Shown piece by piece: positions 18,900 to 28,113 of a DNA stretch of 64,000 nt. This DNA is from Undibacterium sp. (lineage in GTDB: Bacteria; Pseudomonadota; Gammaproteobacteria; Burkholderiales; Burkholderiaceae_D). The stretch spans positions 52,713-116,712 of the forward strand of contig JAUSNO010000013.1 in assembly GCA_030645915.1 (NCBI GenBank), in the 5' to 3' direction. How positions within the stretch are numbered: the first letter of the stretch is position 1; every line of letters begins with the position of its first letter. The translations under genes and the position numbers were made by a program. The notes below the pieces were generated by a model, which was not told the origin of the DNA, did not search any database, and worked only from the letters and a program-made list of their open reading frames with translations.

Positions 18900-18992
18900 A
18901 CCGGAAAGAAAAAAGTAAGGGAAAAGAATAGAAGTGCGAAGTAAAGAAAAATCAGAAGTACCAGTAGAAGCAAGAGTAAGAGATTAGATGCA
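18900..18992. other. Purine-rich leader tract before the TonB receptor gene
   Basis: Nearly 90 bases of the + strand are strongly biased to A and G, with repeated short words such as GAAGT, AGTA and AAGAG. It follows the gntR stop by about 11 bp and precedes the receptor gene. It encodes no likely protein and may be an unstructured leader or a site for an RNA-binding protein. Confidence 0.4.
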
Positions 18993-19079
18993 AAGTGACC
19001 GTCAGCGACCTTGGTATAAGCCATGGCTTAGTCTTCGTCAAAGCGGCAACGAGTACGCGAGGTGCTCCGACTAGTGTTC

Positions 19080-19100
19080 CATGCTCTTGAAGAAAGCATG
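19080..19100 (+). promoter_or_regulatory. Small hairpin in the TonB receptor leader
   Basis: CATGCT (19080-19085) and AGCATG (19095-19100) form a 6-bp stem with a 9-base loop, 33 bases before the receptor ATG. A clear AGGAGA ribosome binding site follows at 19121. A transcript-level role is possible but not shown. Confidence 0.3.
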
Positions 19101-19133
19101 AACTTCATTTAAAAATTAGTAGGAGACGCAAAA

Positions 19134-21842
19134 ATGAAAAATAGCAAAAATAGTATGAGTAGATACCATGCACCGAAACTGGTGTTGTCGACCATCACGC
19201 TTGCCGTGATCACGATGATGAATCAGGTTTCAGCGCAGGAATTACAACGGGTTGAAGTGACCGGTTCGTCCATCAAGCGACTGGCTACCGAAGCGGCGTT
19301 GCCGATCACGGCGATCGCCGGCGAAGAACTGGAAAAGCGCGGGATGACCTCGCTGGCAGATCTGATGATGGCACTGCCGCAATCGAGTTCGCTGGCGCCA
19401 TCGAATGCCGGCTCTGGTACCAACATCAATCTGCGCGGCCTGGGTGTGAATCGTACTCTGGTCTTGCTCAACGGACGCCGGCTGGCTAACGAGGCGATTG
19501 CCGATGGCTACGCCAACCTTGACATCATCCCGATGAGCGCGATTTCGCGTGTCGAGATTTTGAATGATGGCGCCTCTTCCATTTACGGATCGGACGCTAT
19601 TGGCGGTGTCGTCAACTTCATTACCAAGCGTGAATACACGGGCGCTTCCATTACGGCGCAAGCGGTACAGCCACAAAAAAGCGGTGGCGGTGATGAGCAG
19701 CGCCTCAGCTTTACCGTCGGTACCGGTGACCTGCAAAAAGACGGATGGAATGTCTACGCGACCATGGATGCGAAACGCAGAAGTCGCCTGCTGGCCTCTG
19801 ATCGTGCAGAGCTAACCAGCCCTGAATTGCTCACCAGCATAGGTCGTGCACCTAGCCTGGCCAGCGGCGGATTTGCCAGCCCGGCCAATTTTACTATCCC
19901 GAGTAACAAGAGTTTTCTCGCCGCCAATCCTTACTATTCCACTGGCTGTCTGGCACCGTATTCCATCCAGGGTGGCAAGAACACCTGCGTGATCAATAAC
20001 CAGACTTATAACTCGGCCCTGGTCGCCAATGATCAGCTCACTTTTTACGCCAAGGCGACCAAAAAAGTAAGCGATGATCATTCGATTACGGTAGATTATT
20101 CACGTGGGCAATCGCATATTTTCGGTACCAAGGTACCTACCACCAGTTTGGCCGCGAATGGCGTGACGGCGTTGCTGCCGTCAACCAGTCAGTGGTATCC
20201 GGGTAAAAGCGGCGGCGTCCCTGCCGTTGCCGGTGTGACAGGCGCGCCTTTGCTGGTCACCTGGAGCGTGGCCGATCTGGGCGTCTACACCACAAAAGAT
20301 GAACAAACCAATCAGCGCCTCACCCTCAGTGACGAAGGTACGATGGCGGGCTGGGATTATAAGGCTGGCCTGGTGTATGGCGTGAGCGACCGTATCGGTT
20401 ACCTCGATTCCGGTGCGGTGGATGGCGCCAAATTGATCGCCGGTATCAGTAATGGCACACTCAATCCGTTTGGCTTGCAAGACGCCGCAGGCAAGGCTTA
20501 TCTTGATAGCATAGGCCTCAACGGGCAACAATTGCGCGTCTCAAAAAGTACCTTTGCCGGCCTTGAGCTCACCGTCAACAAAGAGTTGATGAAATTGCCC
20601 GCAGGCCCGTTGGGGATCGCTATCGGTGCCGATTATCACCGCGATACCACCGAAGACACCAAGACCGATCTGGGTTTGCTGGCGACCTACGCCGCTTCCG
20701 TCCCTTCACACGGGCAAGGCGCGCGTAATATCGCGGCGCTGTTTGCCGAGCTGGAGATCCCTGTCACCAAGCAACTCAATGTCAACCTGGCCGTACGTGA
20801 CGATCACTTCAGCGATTTTGGCAATACCGTCAATCCTAAGGCGAGTTTCCGTTACCAGCCTACTTCGGCCCTGATGTTCCGTGGCTCGGTGAATACCGGT
20901 TTCCGTGCGCCGACACTGTTTGACCGCTATGGTTATCGGGTTGCCGGTGCCAACTCTACTACCGGCGCCGCATGGGACGATCCGGTGCAATGCCCGAGCG
21001 CCACGCCTGCCGTGGCCGGCTCAGGAAAAGCCTTGCCTGGCCTGGTCTCTGCCACCGTATGTAATTTGAAATTGCCGAGACAAACAGGGAGCAACCCTGA
21101 GTTGACGCCAGAGACATCCAAGGGCGGCACCTTAGGTGTCGTGATCGAGCCGATGAAGAGCATGACGGCATCTTTCGATTTCTGGAAGATCACGATGGAC
21201 AACATGCTGGCGAATTTGCCGGAGCAAGCCTACTTCTTGAACCCGACAAAATATGCCGATCTTTTTGTGCGCGATGCAACGGGTAAGCTGCAGTACATCA
21301 AGAACATCACGATGAACCTCGGCGGCCAGAAAGCCAGCGGTATCGACGTGAGCCTGGCGTACCGTTTGCCACAGACCGCCGCGGGTGATTTCAAGTTGCA
21401 ACTGAACGGCACCTACCTGACGCAATTCGATAATCAGCTGGAAAAAGGAGGTAATTTCTCCTCCAATGTTGGCCGTTTCGGTCTGGCCAGCAACGGTACC
21501 ACCAGCAGCTTGCCGATCATCACTTTCCGCTGGAAGCATACGCTGGCGCTGTCATGGTCGAAAGCTGACTGGAATGCCCAGCTTACGCAAAATTACAATA
21601 CCGGCTATCACGATCAAAACCTGGTGGCATCGCAGTATTTCCGCGATATCGAGCCATACTCATCCATCAACCTGACGGCAACCTACAAGGGTTTCAAGAA
21701 TTTCGTCATCGTCGCCGGTATTACCAACCTGCTCGATGCGAATCCGCCAGTGACCAATCACAGTGGTTACACCGGTTACCTCAGCAGTGCCGCCAGCCCG
21801 ATCGGCCGTTCGTTCAATACCCGCGTCACTTATAACTTTTAA
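19134..21842 (+). CDS. TonB-dependent outer-membrane receptor
   Basis: This 902-residue protein has a signal peptide (cleavage after VSAQ, about residue 34), a TonB-box-like LQRVEVTGS, a plug domain (about 45-170, with NINLRGLGVNRTLVLLNGRR and the GSDAIGGVVNFITKR plug end) and a long barrel ending in a terminal aromatic (YNF). This architecture imports substrates across the outer membrane using TonB energy. Its place between the pectin regulator and the pectin hydrolases makes oligogalacturonides or rhamnogalacturonan fragments the likely cargo. No TonB/ExbBD or surface glycan-binding lipoprotein is encoded here. A strong AGGAGA precedes the ATG. A perfect 14-bp inverted repeat follows 29 bp after the stop. 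Confidence 0.93.
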   Translation: MKNSKNSMSRYHAPKLVLSTITLAVITMMNQVSAQELQRVEVTGSSIKRLATEAALPITAIAGEELEKRGMTSLADLMMALPQSSSLAPSNAGSGTNINLRGLGVNRTLVLLNGRRLANEAIADGYANLDIIPMSAISRVEILNDGASSIYGSDAIGGVVNFITKREYTGASITAQAVQPQKSGGGDEQRLSFTVGTGDLQKDGWNVYATMDAKRRSRLLASDRAELTSPELLTSIGRAPSLASGGFASPANFTIPSNKSFLAANPYYSTGCLAPYSIQGGKNTCVINNQTYNSALVANDQLTFYAKATKKVSDDHSITVDYSRGQSHIFGTKVPTTSLAANGVTALLPSTSQWYPGKSGGVPAVAGVTGAPLLVTWSVADLGVYTTKDEQTNQRLTLSDEGTMAGWDYKAGLVYGVSDRIGYLDSGAVDGAKLIAGISNGTLNPFGLQDAAGKAYLDSIGLNGQQLRVSKSTFAGLELTVNKELMKLPAGPLGIAIGADYHRDTTEDTKTDLGLLATYAASVPSHGQGARNIAALFAELEIPVTKQLNVNLAVRDDHFSDFGNTVNPKASFRYQPTSALMFRGSVNTGFRAPTLFDRYGYRVAGANSTTGAAWDDPVQCPSATPAVAGSGKALPGLVSATVCNLKLPRQTGSNPELTPETSKGGTLGVVIEPMKSMTASFDFWKITMDNMLANLPEQAYFLNPTKYADLFVRDATGKLQYIKNITMNLGGQKASGIDVSLAYRLPQTAAGDFKLQLNGTYLTQFDNQLEKGGNFSSNVGRFGLASNGTTSSLPIITFRWKHTLALSWSKADWNAQLTQNYNTGYHDQNLVASQYFRDIEPYSSINLTATYKGFKNFVIVAGITNLLDANPPVTNHSGYTGYLSSAASPIGRSFNTRVTYNF

Positions 21843-21871
21843 GTTGTCGCGGTAAAAAGCTGATGTTGAAA

Positions 21872-21904
21872 GGGAACTTCTAAAATCTATTTTTAGAAGT
21901 TCCC
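21872..21904 (+). terminator. Perfect hairpin after the TonB receptor gene
   Basis: GGGAACTTCTAAAA and TTTTAGAAGTTCCC are perfect 14-bp arms around a 5-base loop, 29 bp beyond the receptor stop. It probably ends or protects the receptor transcript. There is no T run after the stem, and the same motif recurs at 21984 and 22121, so it may instead be a collapsed mobile-element end. Confidence 0.5.
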
Positions 21905-21914
21905 GAAATGGCTG

Positions 21915-21974
21915 ACGCATTATCCATGCGCCTTTCCAGGCATTTATCGGCTGGAAGGTGCATGGATAATGCGT
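21915..21974. repeat. Palindromic repeat copy D
   Basis: ACGCATTATCCATGCGCC and its near-complement GGTGCATGGATAATGCGT form the stem, with CTTTCCAG / CTGGAAG extending it toward the loop. It is 72 bp past the TonB receptor stop and sits between a perfect hairpin and a MITE-like element. Confidence 0.8.
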
Positions 21975-21982
21975 GATCGACT

Positions 21983-22122
21983 ATGGAAACTTCGAAAAAC
22001 CTATTTCTAGAGCGCATACCTTTGTCGGCGTGATCAATGCGATCCTCGCAATACCGACGTATTGCTCCGGTGCGCGCCGCGGTCTGCATCTCTATAAATA
22101 TGATTTTTAGAAGTTTCCCTAT
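21983..22122. mobile_element. MITE-like element bounded by GGAAACTTC inverted ends
   Basis: The left end GGAAACTTCGAAAAACC and the right end GATTTTTAGAAGTTTCC are inverted repeats with 15 of 17 matching positions, enclosing about 105 bp without coding potential. The inside holds a small CAATAC/GTATTG palindrome. It ends 31 bp before the acetylesterase ATG and may carry or disturb that gene's promoter. Confidence 0.5.
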
Positions 22123-22153
22123 GTCAGAAACCCCTTGGTGAAAGAAAGTACCC

Positions 22154-22963
22154 ATGAAATGTCGATTTCTCGCAGTGGGATTGCTCGTCAATCTGCTCTG
22201 CATCCAGACGGCTTACGCCGTGCAGCCGGCCGCGGATCTGGTGAGCGCTGCGCCGATACGCATCATCCTGGTGGGCGACTCGACGATGTCACCACGCAGC
22301 GGTTACGGTGATGCGCTGTGCCAGCGCTTTCAGGCGAATGTCAGTTGCATCAATCTGGCACGCGGCGGGCGCAGTTCCGGCAGTTTTCGTGCCGAAGGCC
22401 TGTGGGCGAATGTGCAGAACTTATTGCGTGCGGGCGGCCACTATAGCGCCACGTATGTGCTGATCCAGTTTGGCCATAACGATCAGCCAGGCAAACCCGG
22501 GCGCTCTACCGATCTGGTCACGGAGTTTCCTGTCAATATGGCGGCCTACGTCAAAGAGGTCAGGGAATTAGGCGGCACACCTGTGCTGGTGACACCGCTG
22601 ACGCGCCGGACCTTTCAGGCTGGCGTGCTGGAAAACAATCTCGGTGGCTGGGCAGACGCGAGCCGGAAAGTGGCGGCAGAACAGAAGGTTGCCTTGCTTG
22701 ATCTGAATGCCGACAGTTATGCCGCAGTGCAGGCGATGGGACAGGCCGAGGCCGATACCCTGGCGATGGCGCCGCCGCCCGAAAATGTGATCACCCCGGC
22801 GGCTACCGATACAAATACGGTGGAGCGTGCCGGTGCCGCCAAAACCGATTTTGACCGCACCCATCTCGGCCTGAAAGGCGCAGCATTTTTTGCTGCCATG
22901 GTGGAGGCAGAATTGAAGCGGATAGTTGCGCCAACCGGGCCGCATTTTAAAGCTGACAAGTAG
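22154..22963 (+). CDS. Rhamnogalacturonan acetylesterase (CE12, SGNH)
   Basis: This 269-residue secreted esterase has a signal peptide (residues 1-22). The CE12 blocks are complete: LVGDSTMSPRSGYG (Ser43), the glycine block in RGGRSSGSF (71-78), QFGHND (Asn109) and DRTHLG with Asp234 and His237. It removes acetyl groups from the galacturonate units of rhamnogalacturonan, which opens the chain to hydrolases. It is the first gene of the operon acetylesterase, GH28-CE8, GH28. A 13-bp tandem duplication (AGCTGACAAGTAG) spans the stop codon. The ribosome binding sequence (GAAAGAAAG) is modest. Confidence 0.9.
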   Translation: MKCRFLAVGLLVNLLCIQTAYAVQPAADLVSAAPIRIILVGDSTMSPRSGYGDALCQRFQANVSCINLARGGRSSGSFRAEGLWANVQNLLRAGGHYSATYVLIQFGHNDQPGKPGRSTDLVTEFPVNMAAYVKEVRELGGTPVLVTPLTRRTFQAGVLENNLGGWADASRKVAAEQKVALLDLNADSYAAVQAMGQAEADTLAMAPPPENVITPAATDTNTVERAGAAKTDFDRTHLGLKGAAFFAAMVEAELKRIVAPTGPHFKADK

Positions 22964-23067
22964 AGCTGACAAGTAGGGATCGCCTTGCTGTTCAATGCGC
23001 ACCAATGCGTAAACAAATAATCGAAAAAACGATCGGAATATTGAATCGTGCCTCAAAGGAAAAACCA

Positions 23068-25785
23068 ATGAAGTCTGCGTTACGTCTGTTCGCCTATTTA
23101 TTGTTGAGCGCGTTGGCCAGTGTGGGCCACGCTCAGGATGCCCGTAAGGTCATTGAGCCGCTCCTGCCGCCGGTCTGCACGGTGCTGATCGCCACGCAGA
23201 GCGAGCCGCTCAACCCGGCTATCAATGATGCACCGCGCATTCAGCAGGCGTTGAATCAGTGCGTCGCGGGTCAGGCGGTGCAGCTGGCAAGCAATAACGA
23301 GAAAACCGCCTTCATCGCCGGCCCGTTGAGCTTGCCGACGGGTGTCAGTTTGCGCATCAATGCAGGCGTGACGCTGTATGCCAGCACCGATGCGGCTCTG
23401 TACGACAAGGGCACGCACAGCTGCGGCAGCAATGGCGTCAAAGGGCGTGGCTGCCAAGCCTTCATCAGCATCAGCGATGCGCAGGGCGGCGGCATCATGG
23501 GCGAGGGGATCATTGACGGCCAGGGCGGTCAGCTTGTTGCAGGAAAGCCAGAATCCTGGTGGCAGCTGGCACGCCGCGCGCAGAAAGAAAAGAACGAACA
23601 CAACATACCGCGCCTGATCGAGGTGACGCGCTCAAAAGACATTACGCTGTATCGCATCACCTTGCGCAATTCGCCCAACTTTCATGTCACCTTAAATCGG
23701 GTCGATGGCTTTACCGCCTGGGGCGTGCGTCTCGATACGCCGACCGATGCCAGAAATACCGATGGCATCGACCCCATCTCGTCACGCAACATCACGATTG
23801 CGCATAGCTACCTGCGCACCGGTGACGACAATATCGCCATCAAGGCCGGCAACAACGGGCCGACCGAAAATATCTCTATCCTGCACAATCATTTTTATAA
23901 CGGGCATGGGATGTCAATCGGCAGCGAGACCAACGGCGGCGTGCGTAACATTCTGGTCGATGGCTTGAGCATGGAAGGCAGCACCTCGGGTTTGCGCATC
24001 AAGAGCGATGTTTCGCGCGGCGGTTTGGTCACCAATGTGCGCTACCAGAATGTCTGTCTGCGCAATATACGCAGGCCAATCGATATCGACACCCGTTACA
24101 ACCCGCGCGCGCAAGGCGACTTGATTCCGCAGTATCTGAATATTACGCTCGATCGGGTTCATAGCCTGACACCCGGGCAGGTGATCATGCAAGGCTACGA
24201 TGCACAGCACCCTTTGCAGATCGATTTGCAGAACGTGGTCTTCAACGGCCAGCCTGCGCAGCAAATCAGGCATGTCAATCTACGCAAGGATCAAACAGCT
24301 GTCGCCTCGTCTGAGGTCAATTCCAGCATGGATTTTTCTGGTGACGCGGCGCGGCGTTGCGAGGGTCAATTCGTGCCTTTCCCCGTCACCAAGGCGCCTG
24401 ACAGCAGGCCGCAATTGACGGCGGATCAAGCCAGGCGCTATGACTATCTTGAGGTACTTAACACCGTGGGCAAGGCCGGCCAGGAATTGGTCGATCCGTG
24501 GGACCCGATGCAAGATGTCCTGACAAAAAAAGGCGAGCTTCCGCTTGACTATCTGGTCGACCCTGCCGCGAAGGCCAACGGCAAGACGGTGTTCAAGCAG
24601 GTGCAGGCGGCGATTAACCAGGCTGTTATCGATGTGCGTATTTTGGCATTGCATGCACAGCATAAGGCGCGCATTTATATTCAGCTAAAGCCGGGTGTGT
24701 ATCGTGAATTGCTCTACGTGCCGGCGACCGAGATCCCGATCACGCTGTATTCCAGCGATGGCAATCCGGCCAACACCAGAATCTCCGCCAGCCTGCATGC
24801 AGCGCTATTGGGCAGCGCCTACGTAGAACGATTCGGCGCGCAGTTTGCCAATCTCGATGCGTCAATTCAAGAGATGTTCGATTCGCTCAAGGGACGCCCG
24901 GTGGTGGGGACCAGCGGCAGCGCCATCGCCTGGATCAAGAGCAATGGCTTTCAGGCCAAGAACATCACTATCGAGAACGTCTATAACAAGGATGAGGCGG
25001 CGCCCGGTGCCGAATGCCCCAATAGCACCTGTGGCGCGACTGCGGGCACTGCGCCGGCAGTGGTGGTGCACCATCAGGCGGTGGCGCTGATGCTCGATGG
25101 CCCGGACAAGGCGCAGTTTGAAAACGTGCGTGTGCTGGGCTTTCAGGACACCCTGTATCTGAAGTCGCCTGAGATCGCCAGAACGGTACGCAGTTTTTTT
25201 AATCGGTCTTACATTGAAGGCAATGTCGATTTTATCTTTGGCGATACCACCGCGTATTTCTATCAGACCGAGATCAGGTCGCTGGGCGATAGATCGACCT
25301 CTTACGTCACTGCGCCCAACACCAATTACAAGACCAGATACGGCTTTGTTTTTAATCAATGCAGATTCACCCATGACGGCAGCGCCAATGCCCTGGCCGG
25401 TCATTTCTATCTTGGGCGACAATGGTTTCACACGCAAAAATGTACGCCCTACGGCAGGGTGAATACACCCGGCTATTCCTGCACGCTGGGATTGCAAGAT
25501 GGCTATGCCGCACCGGCAGGGACGGTTTCAAAAACAGTGCTGGAAACCGTGGGCAAGAGCGTCATCCTGAACTCGCGCATCGGCGCGCATATCAACCAGA
25601 CCCATCCCTGGTCAGATTGGAATAAGAACGGCACGCTGCCGTATCGTCCTGCGCAATATAGTTCGGATGATTACTGGCGCAATTTGCAGAATGTGCATAT
25701 CGATCCGGCCGTGCAATTGGGCTACAGCGCCCAACCCGTTCCCGCCGATATCTATCTGGCTGAATTTAATAATGTGTATGAGTAA
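23068..25785 (+). CDS. Polygalacturonase-pectin methylesterase fusion (GH28-CE8)
   Basis: This 905-residue secreted protein joins two pectin enzymes. A signal peptide (1-23) leads to a GH28 beta-helix (about 40-435) with NTDGID (230-235), GDD (252-254), GHG (279-281) and RIK (310-312), the acid-base machinery of polygalacturonases. After a linker, a CE8 domain (about 500-905) has Gln670, Gln693-Asp694, the nucleophilic Asp721 in GNVDFIFG, and Arg784 and Trp786 in YLGRQW. De-esterification and hydrolysis would thus occur on one polypeptide. The start at 23068 has AAAGGA upstream and gives a clean signal peptide, unlike the in-frame ATG at 23005. The next GH28 gene begins 22 bp downstream. Confidence 0.93.
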   Translation: MKSALRLFAYLLLSALASVGHAQDARKVIEPLLPPVCTVLIATQSEPLNPAINDAPRIQQALNQCVAGQAVQLASNNEKTAFIAGPLSLPTGVSLRINAGVTLYASTDAALYDKGTHSCGSNGVKGRGCQAFISISDAQGGGIMGEGIIDGQGGQLVAGKPESWWQLARRAQKEKNEHNIPRLIEVTRSKDITLYRITLRNSPNFHVTLNRVDGFTAWGVRLDTPTDARNTDGIDPISSRNITIAHSYLRTGDDNIAIKAGNNGPTENISILHNHFYNGHGMSIGSETNGGVRNILVDGLSMEGSTSGLRIKSDVSRGGLVTNVRYQNVCLRNIRRPIDIDTRYNPRAQGDLIPQYLNITLDRVHSLTPGQVIMQGYDAQHPLQIDLQNVVFNGQPAQQIRHVNLRKDQTAVASSEVNSSMDFSGDAARRCEGQFVPFPVTKAPDSRPQLTADQARRYDYLEVLNTVGKAGQELVDPWDPMQDVLTKKGELPLDYLVDPAAKANGKTVFKQVQAAINQAVIDVRILALHAQHKARIYIQLKPGVYRELLYVPATEIPITLYSSDGNPANTRISASLHAALLGSAYVERFGAQFANLDASIQEMFDSLKGRPVVGTSGSAIAWIKSNGFQAKNITIENVYNKDEAAPGAECPNSTCGATAGTAPAVVVHHQAVALMLDGPDKAQFENVRVLGFQDTLYLKSPEIARTVRSFFNRSYIEGNVDFIFGDTTAYFYQTEIRSLGDRSTSYVTAPNTNYKTRYGFVFNQCRFTHDGSANALAGHFYLGRQWFHTQKCTPYGRVNTPGYSCTLGLQDGYAAPAGTVSKTVLETVGKSVILNSRIGAHINQTHPWSDWNKNGTLPYRPAQYSSDDYWRNLQNVHIDPAVQLGYSAQPVPADIYLAEFNNVYE

Positions 25786-25807
25786 CTGAAAAGAAAACGG
25801 AGACAAT

Positions 25808-27694
25808 ATGAACAACACTACGCCCCATAAAAAGTTCAAACCGCAGCGCAGAAATTTCATGCGTGCCATGTCGGCCACCGGCCTGACGCTGGCCGGTGGC
25901 GCTGCCGCCGTAGCCGCCGATGTCGCCACCGCAGCCGCTGATCCCTGGGACAGAGCGCAAGCGATTATCGATCGCTTTGCCAAGCCGCTGTCGTTTCGCA
26001 AACAGGATTTTCTGATTACTGCCTATGGCGCACAGACGTGTAAAGTGGTGCCAGTCAATGCCTGGATCTCGTATGAAGAACAGGCTATGACTGACACGCC
26101 GGCCAAAGACGCCAAGGATTGTTATCGGCCGATCGCCGAGGCGATTGCCGCATGCCACAAGGCGGGCGGCGGGCGGGTGGTGATCCCCGCCGGCAACTGG
26201 TTTTGCGCCGGCCCTATCGTTTTGCTGTCCAATGTCAACGTGCATCTGAACGCGGGCGCGCATATTTATTTCAGCAATAATCCGGCCGATTATGCCAAAT
26301 ATGGCGCATTTGATTGCGGTGCCAATGGCAATCTGGTGATCTCGCGCTGGCAAAGCAACGACTGTCTGAATTTTTCTTCCATGGTGTATGCCTACGGGCA
26401 AAACAATATCGCGCTCACCGGCGACGACTGGACCAGCATACTCAATGGCCAGGGCGGCGTGCCGTTTCCGGGGCCTGAGGGGCGCGGCGATTGCTGGTGG
26501 ACCTGGAAGGGCAAGCTGGGCACCATCAATTCTGTCGCGCAAGGCAAGGTGCCCAATTATGTCAAAGGCATGCCGTCGGAAAATACCGTGAACCCGCTCA
26601 ATCTGGATAACCTGGCCAGCCTGTCGCCAAGCTTGCCGGAAGACTTGCGCAAGCTGATTCAGGGCGAAGGCGAGCGCTGGCGCGCCGATGGCGCTTACCT
26701 GCCGGCCTTGTCCGAGGCCGGTGTGCCAACCGCCAAACGCATCTTCGGTATGGGCCACTATCTGCGCCCGCCGATGATCCAGCTCATCGGTTGCACCAAT
26801 GTGTTATTGCAGGGGTATCAGGTCACGCATACACCGTTCTGGCAACACCATCCGGTCAACTGCCGCGACATCATGATCAAAAACGTCTACGCCAAAAGCC
26901 ACGGTCCGAACAGCGATGGCTTTGACCCCGAAGCCTGCAATTATGTGCTGGTCGATTCCTGCACCTTTGATTCTGGTGACGACTGCATCGCCATCAAGGC
27001 GGGTAAGGATCTCGACACGCAATATGGCCCGTCGCAAAATATCGTGATCCAGCATTGCACCATGCAGAGCGGCCACGGCGCGGTGACGCTGGGCAGTGAA
27101 ATGGCCGGCGGCATCGAGCACGTGTATGCGCAGGATCTCTTGTTCCAGAATATCCACTGGGCCAGCAATCCGCTCAATACCGCGATACGGCTGAAGACCA
27201 ATATGAATCGCGGCGGCTACCTGCGGCATTTTTATGTGCGCAATATCTCAATACCCAACGGCGTGCAGACCAGCCCTTCGTTCTATGCCTCGCTACCCAA
27301 TTCACCGATACAGTCGAAGACGGTGGCAACCGCGGCCGGCGCCGTGATCACCTTTGACTGTGATTACTCGCCCCTGAACGACAACGTCAGAACCCGCCCG
27401 CCCGAGGTGACGAATGTGCATATCTCCAATGTGACGGTGGGCAATGTCGCCGCAAAAGGCGGGCGTTTTTCCTGCTATCAGGCGATCGTCATTCTGGGGC
27501 CGGTGGCCTCTGACTATAACGGCGCAGCGCCGATGCCTGCGGTGCTGCCGGTCAGCAACGTGACTATCAGCGATTGCGATTTTGGCACGCCGGCCAATGC
27601 CAAACAGCCCGTGTATCTGTATAACGTGAAAGGCCTGAGCTTGAAGAATGTGAAGATAGGCGAGAGCGTTTATAACAAGCTGATGTCGGCATGA
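25808..27694 (+). CDS. Tat-exported GH28 polygalacturonase-like hydrolase
   Basis: This 628-residue protein begins with a twin-arginine leader (QRRNFMRAM, then a hydrophobic stretch to about residue 45), so it is probably folded before export. The GH28 catalytic motifs are intact: NSDGFDPE (368-375), SGDD (389-392), SGHG (421-424) and RLK (461-463). It is longer than simple polygalacturonases because of inserts before the catalytic core (about 180-310), a feature of exo-acting and rhamnogalacturonan-type GH28 enzymes; the exact substrate is uncertain. It has a good GGAGA site and lies 22 bp after the GH28-CE8 fusion, in the same operon. Confidence 0.9.
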   Translation: MNNTTPHKKFKPQRRNFMRAMSATGLTLAGGAAAVAADVATAAADPWDRAQAIIDRFAKPLSFRKQDFLITAYGAQTCKVVPVNAWISYEEQAMTDTPAKDAKDCYRPIAEAIAACHKAGGGRVVIPAGNWFCAGPIVLLSNVNVHLNAGAHIYFSNNPADYAKYGAFDCGANGNLVISRWQSNDCLNFSSMVYAYGQNNIALTGDDWTSILNGQGGVPFPGPEGRGDCWWTWKGKLGTINSVAQGKVPNYVKGMPSENTVNPLNLDNLASLSPSLPEDLRKLIQGEGERWRADGAYLPALSEAGVPTAKRIFGMGHYLRPPMIQLIGCTNVLLQGYQVTHTPFWQHHPVNCRDIMIKNVYAKSHGPNSDGFDPEACNYVLVDSCTFDSGDDCIAIKAGKDLDTQYGPSQNIVIQHCTMQSGHGAVTLGSEMAGGIEHVYAQDLLFQNIHWASNPLNTAIRLKTNMNRGGYLRHFYVRNISIPNGVQTSPSFYASLPNSPIQSKTVATAAGAVITFDCDYSPLNDNVRTRPPEVTNVHISNVTVGNVAAKGGRFSCYQAIVILGPVASDYNGAAPMPAVLPVSNVTISDCDFGTPANAKQPVYLYNVKGLSLKNVKIGESVYNKLMSA

Positions 27695-27730
27695 TGATGG
27701 TGTAGGGCGCCACGTAAAAAAATGGAATAG

Positions 27731-27822
27731 TGGCAGGCCCGGCACGCAATCCCCATGCGGCCTGCAGGCCGGCATGGCTTGAAAGGCGCATGGGGATTGC
27801 GTGCTGGCACGGCACATGGCCT
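27731..27822. repeat. Palindromic repeat copy E
   Basis: GGCACGCAATCCCCATGCG and CGCATGGGGATTGCGTGC form a long perfect core stem, flanked by GGCC-type ends. It starts 36 bp after the GH28 stop, between two convergent operons. Confidence 0.8.
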
Positions 27823-27930
27823 ACAATTACAAGCTGTAATTATTCTGGATTCCTCAGTTGACCGCTCATTAGCTTCGATAAGTGGTAACTATTTAGTCTC
27901 CTATGTAACGATATCAAACGCGCTCGTTAT

Positions 27931-27958
27931 CGTCATACCGGATTTGTCCGGCATGACG
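27931..27958. repeat. CGTCATACCGGA hairpin between convergent operons
   Basis: CGTCATACCGGA and TCCGGCATGACG pair at 11 of 12 positions around a 4-base loop. This form resembles the common proteobacterial GTCAT-CCGG intergenic hairpins. It is 155 bp before the GH43 3' end and could act on either transcript. The remaining DNA from 27695 to 28113 shows no gene. Confidence 0.55.
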
Positions 27959-28113
27959 GTTAAGGAATATTTCGATACCCAAAAAATGATCGTTTCATAG
28001 GGCGCTGAATAGACGCGATAAGTGATTGATAGATTTGAAAATAATGGCATTCAACTAAGAAATCTAGGATTATTCAGGCAGTTATATAAAGCCCTTCTCT
28101 CGCTCGCGGCGAG

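Noticed and set aside
19012..19023. TGGTATAAGCCA as a further GntR operator before the TonB receptor
   Set aside because: It only partly fits the TGG-N-CCA form and has different spacing, so it is too weak to list.
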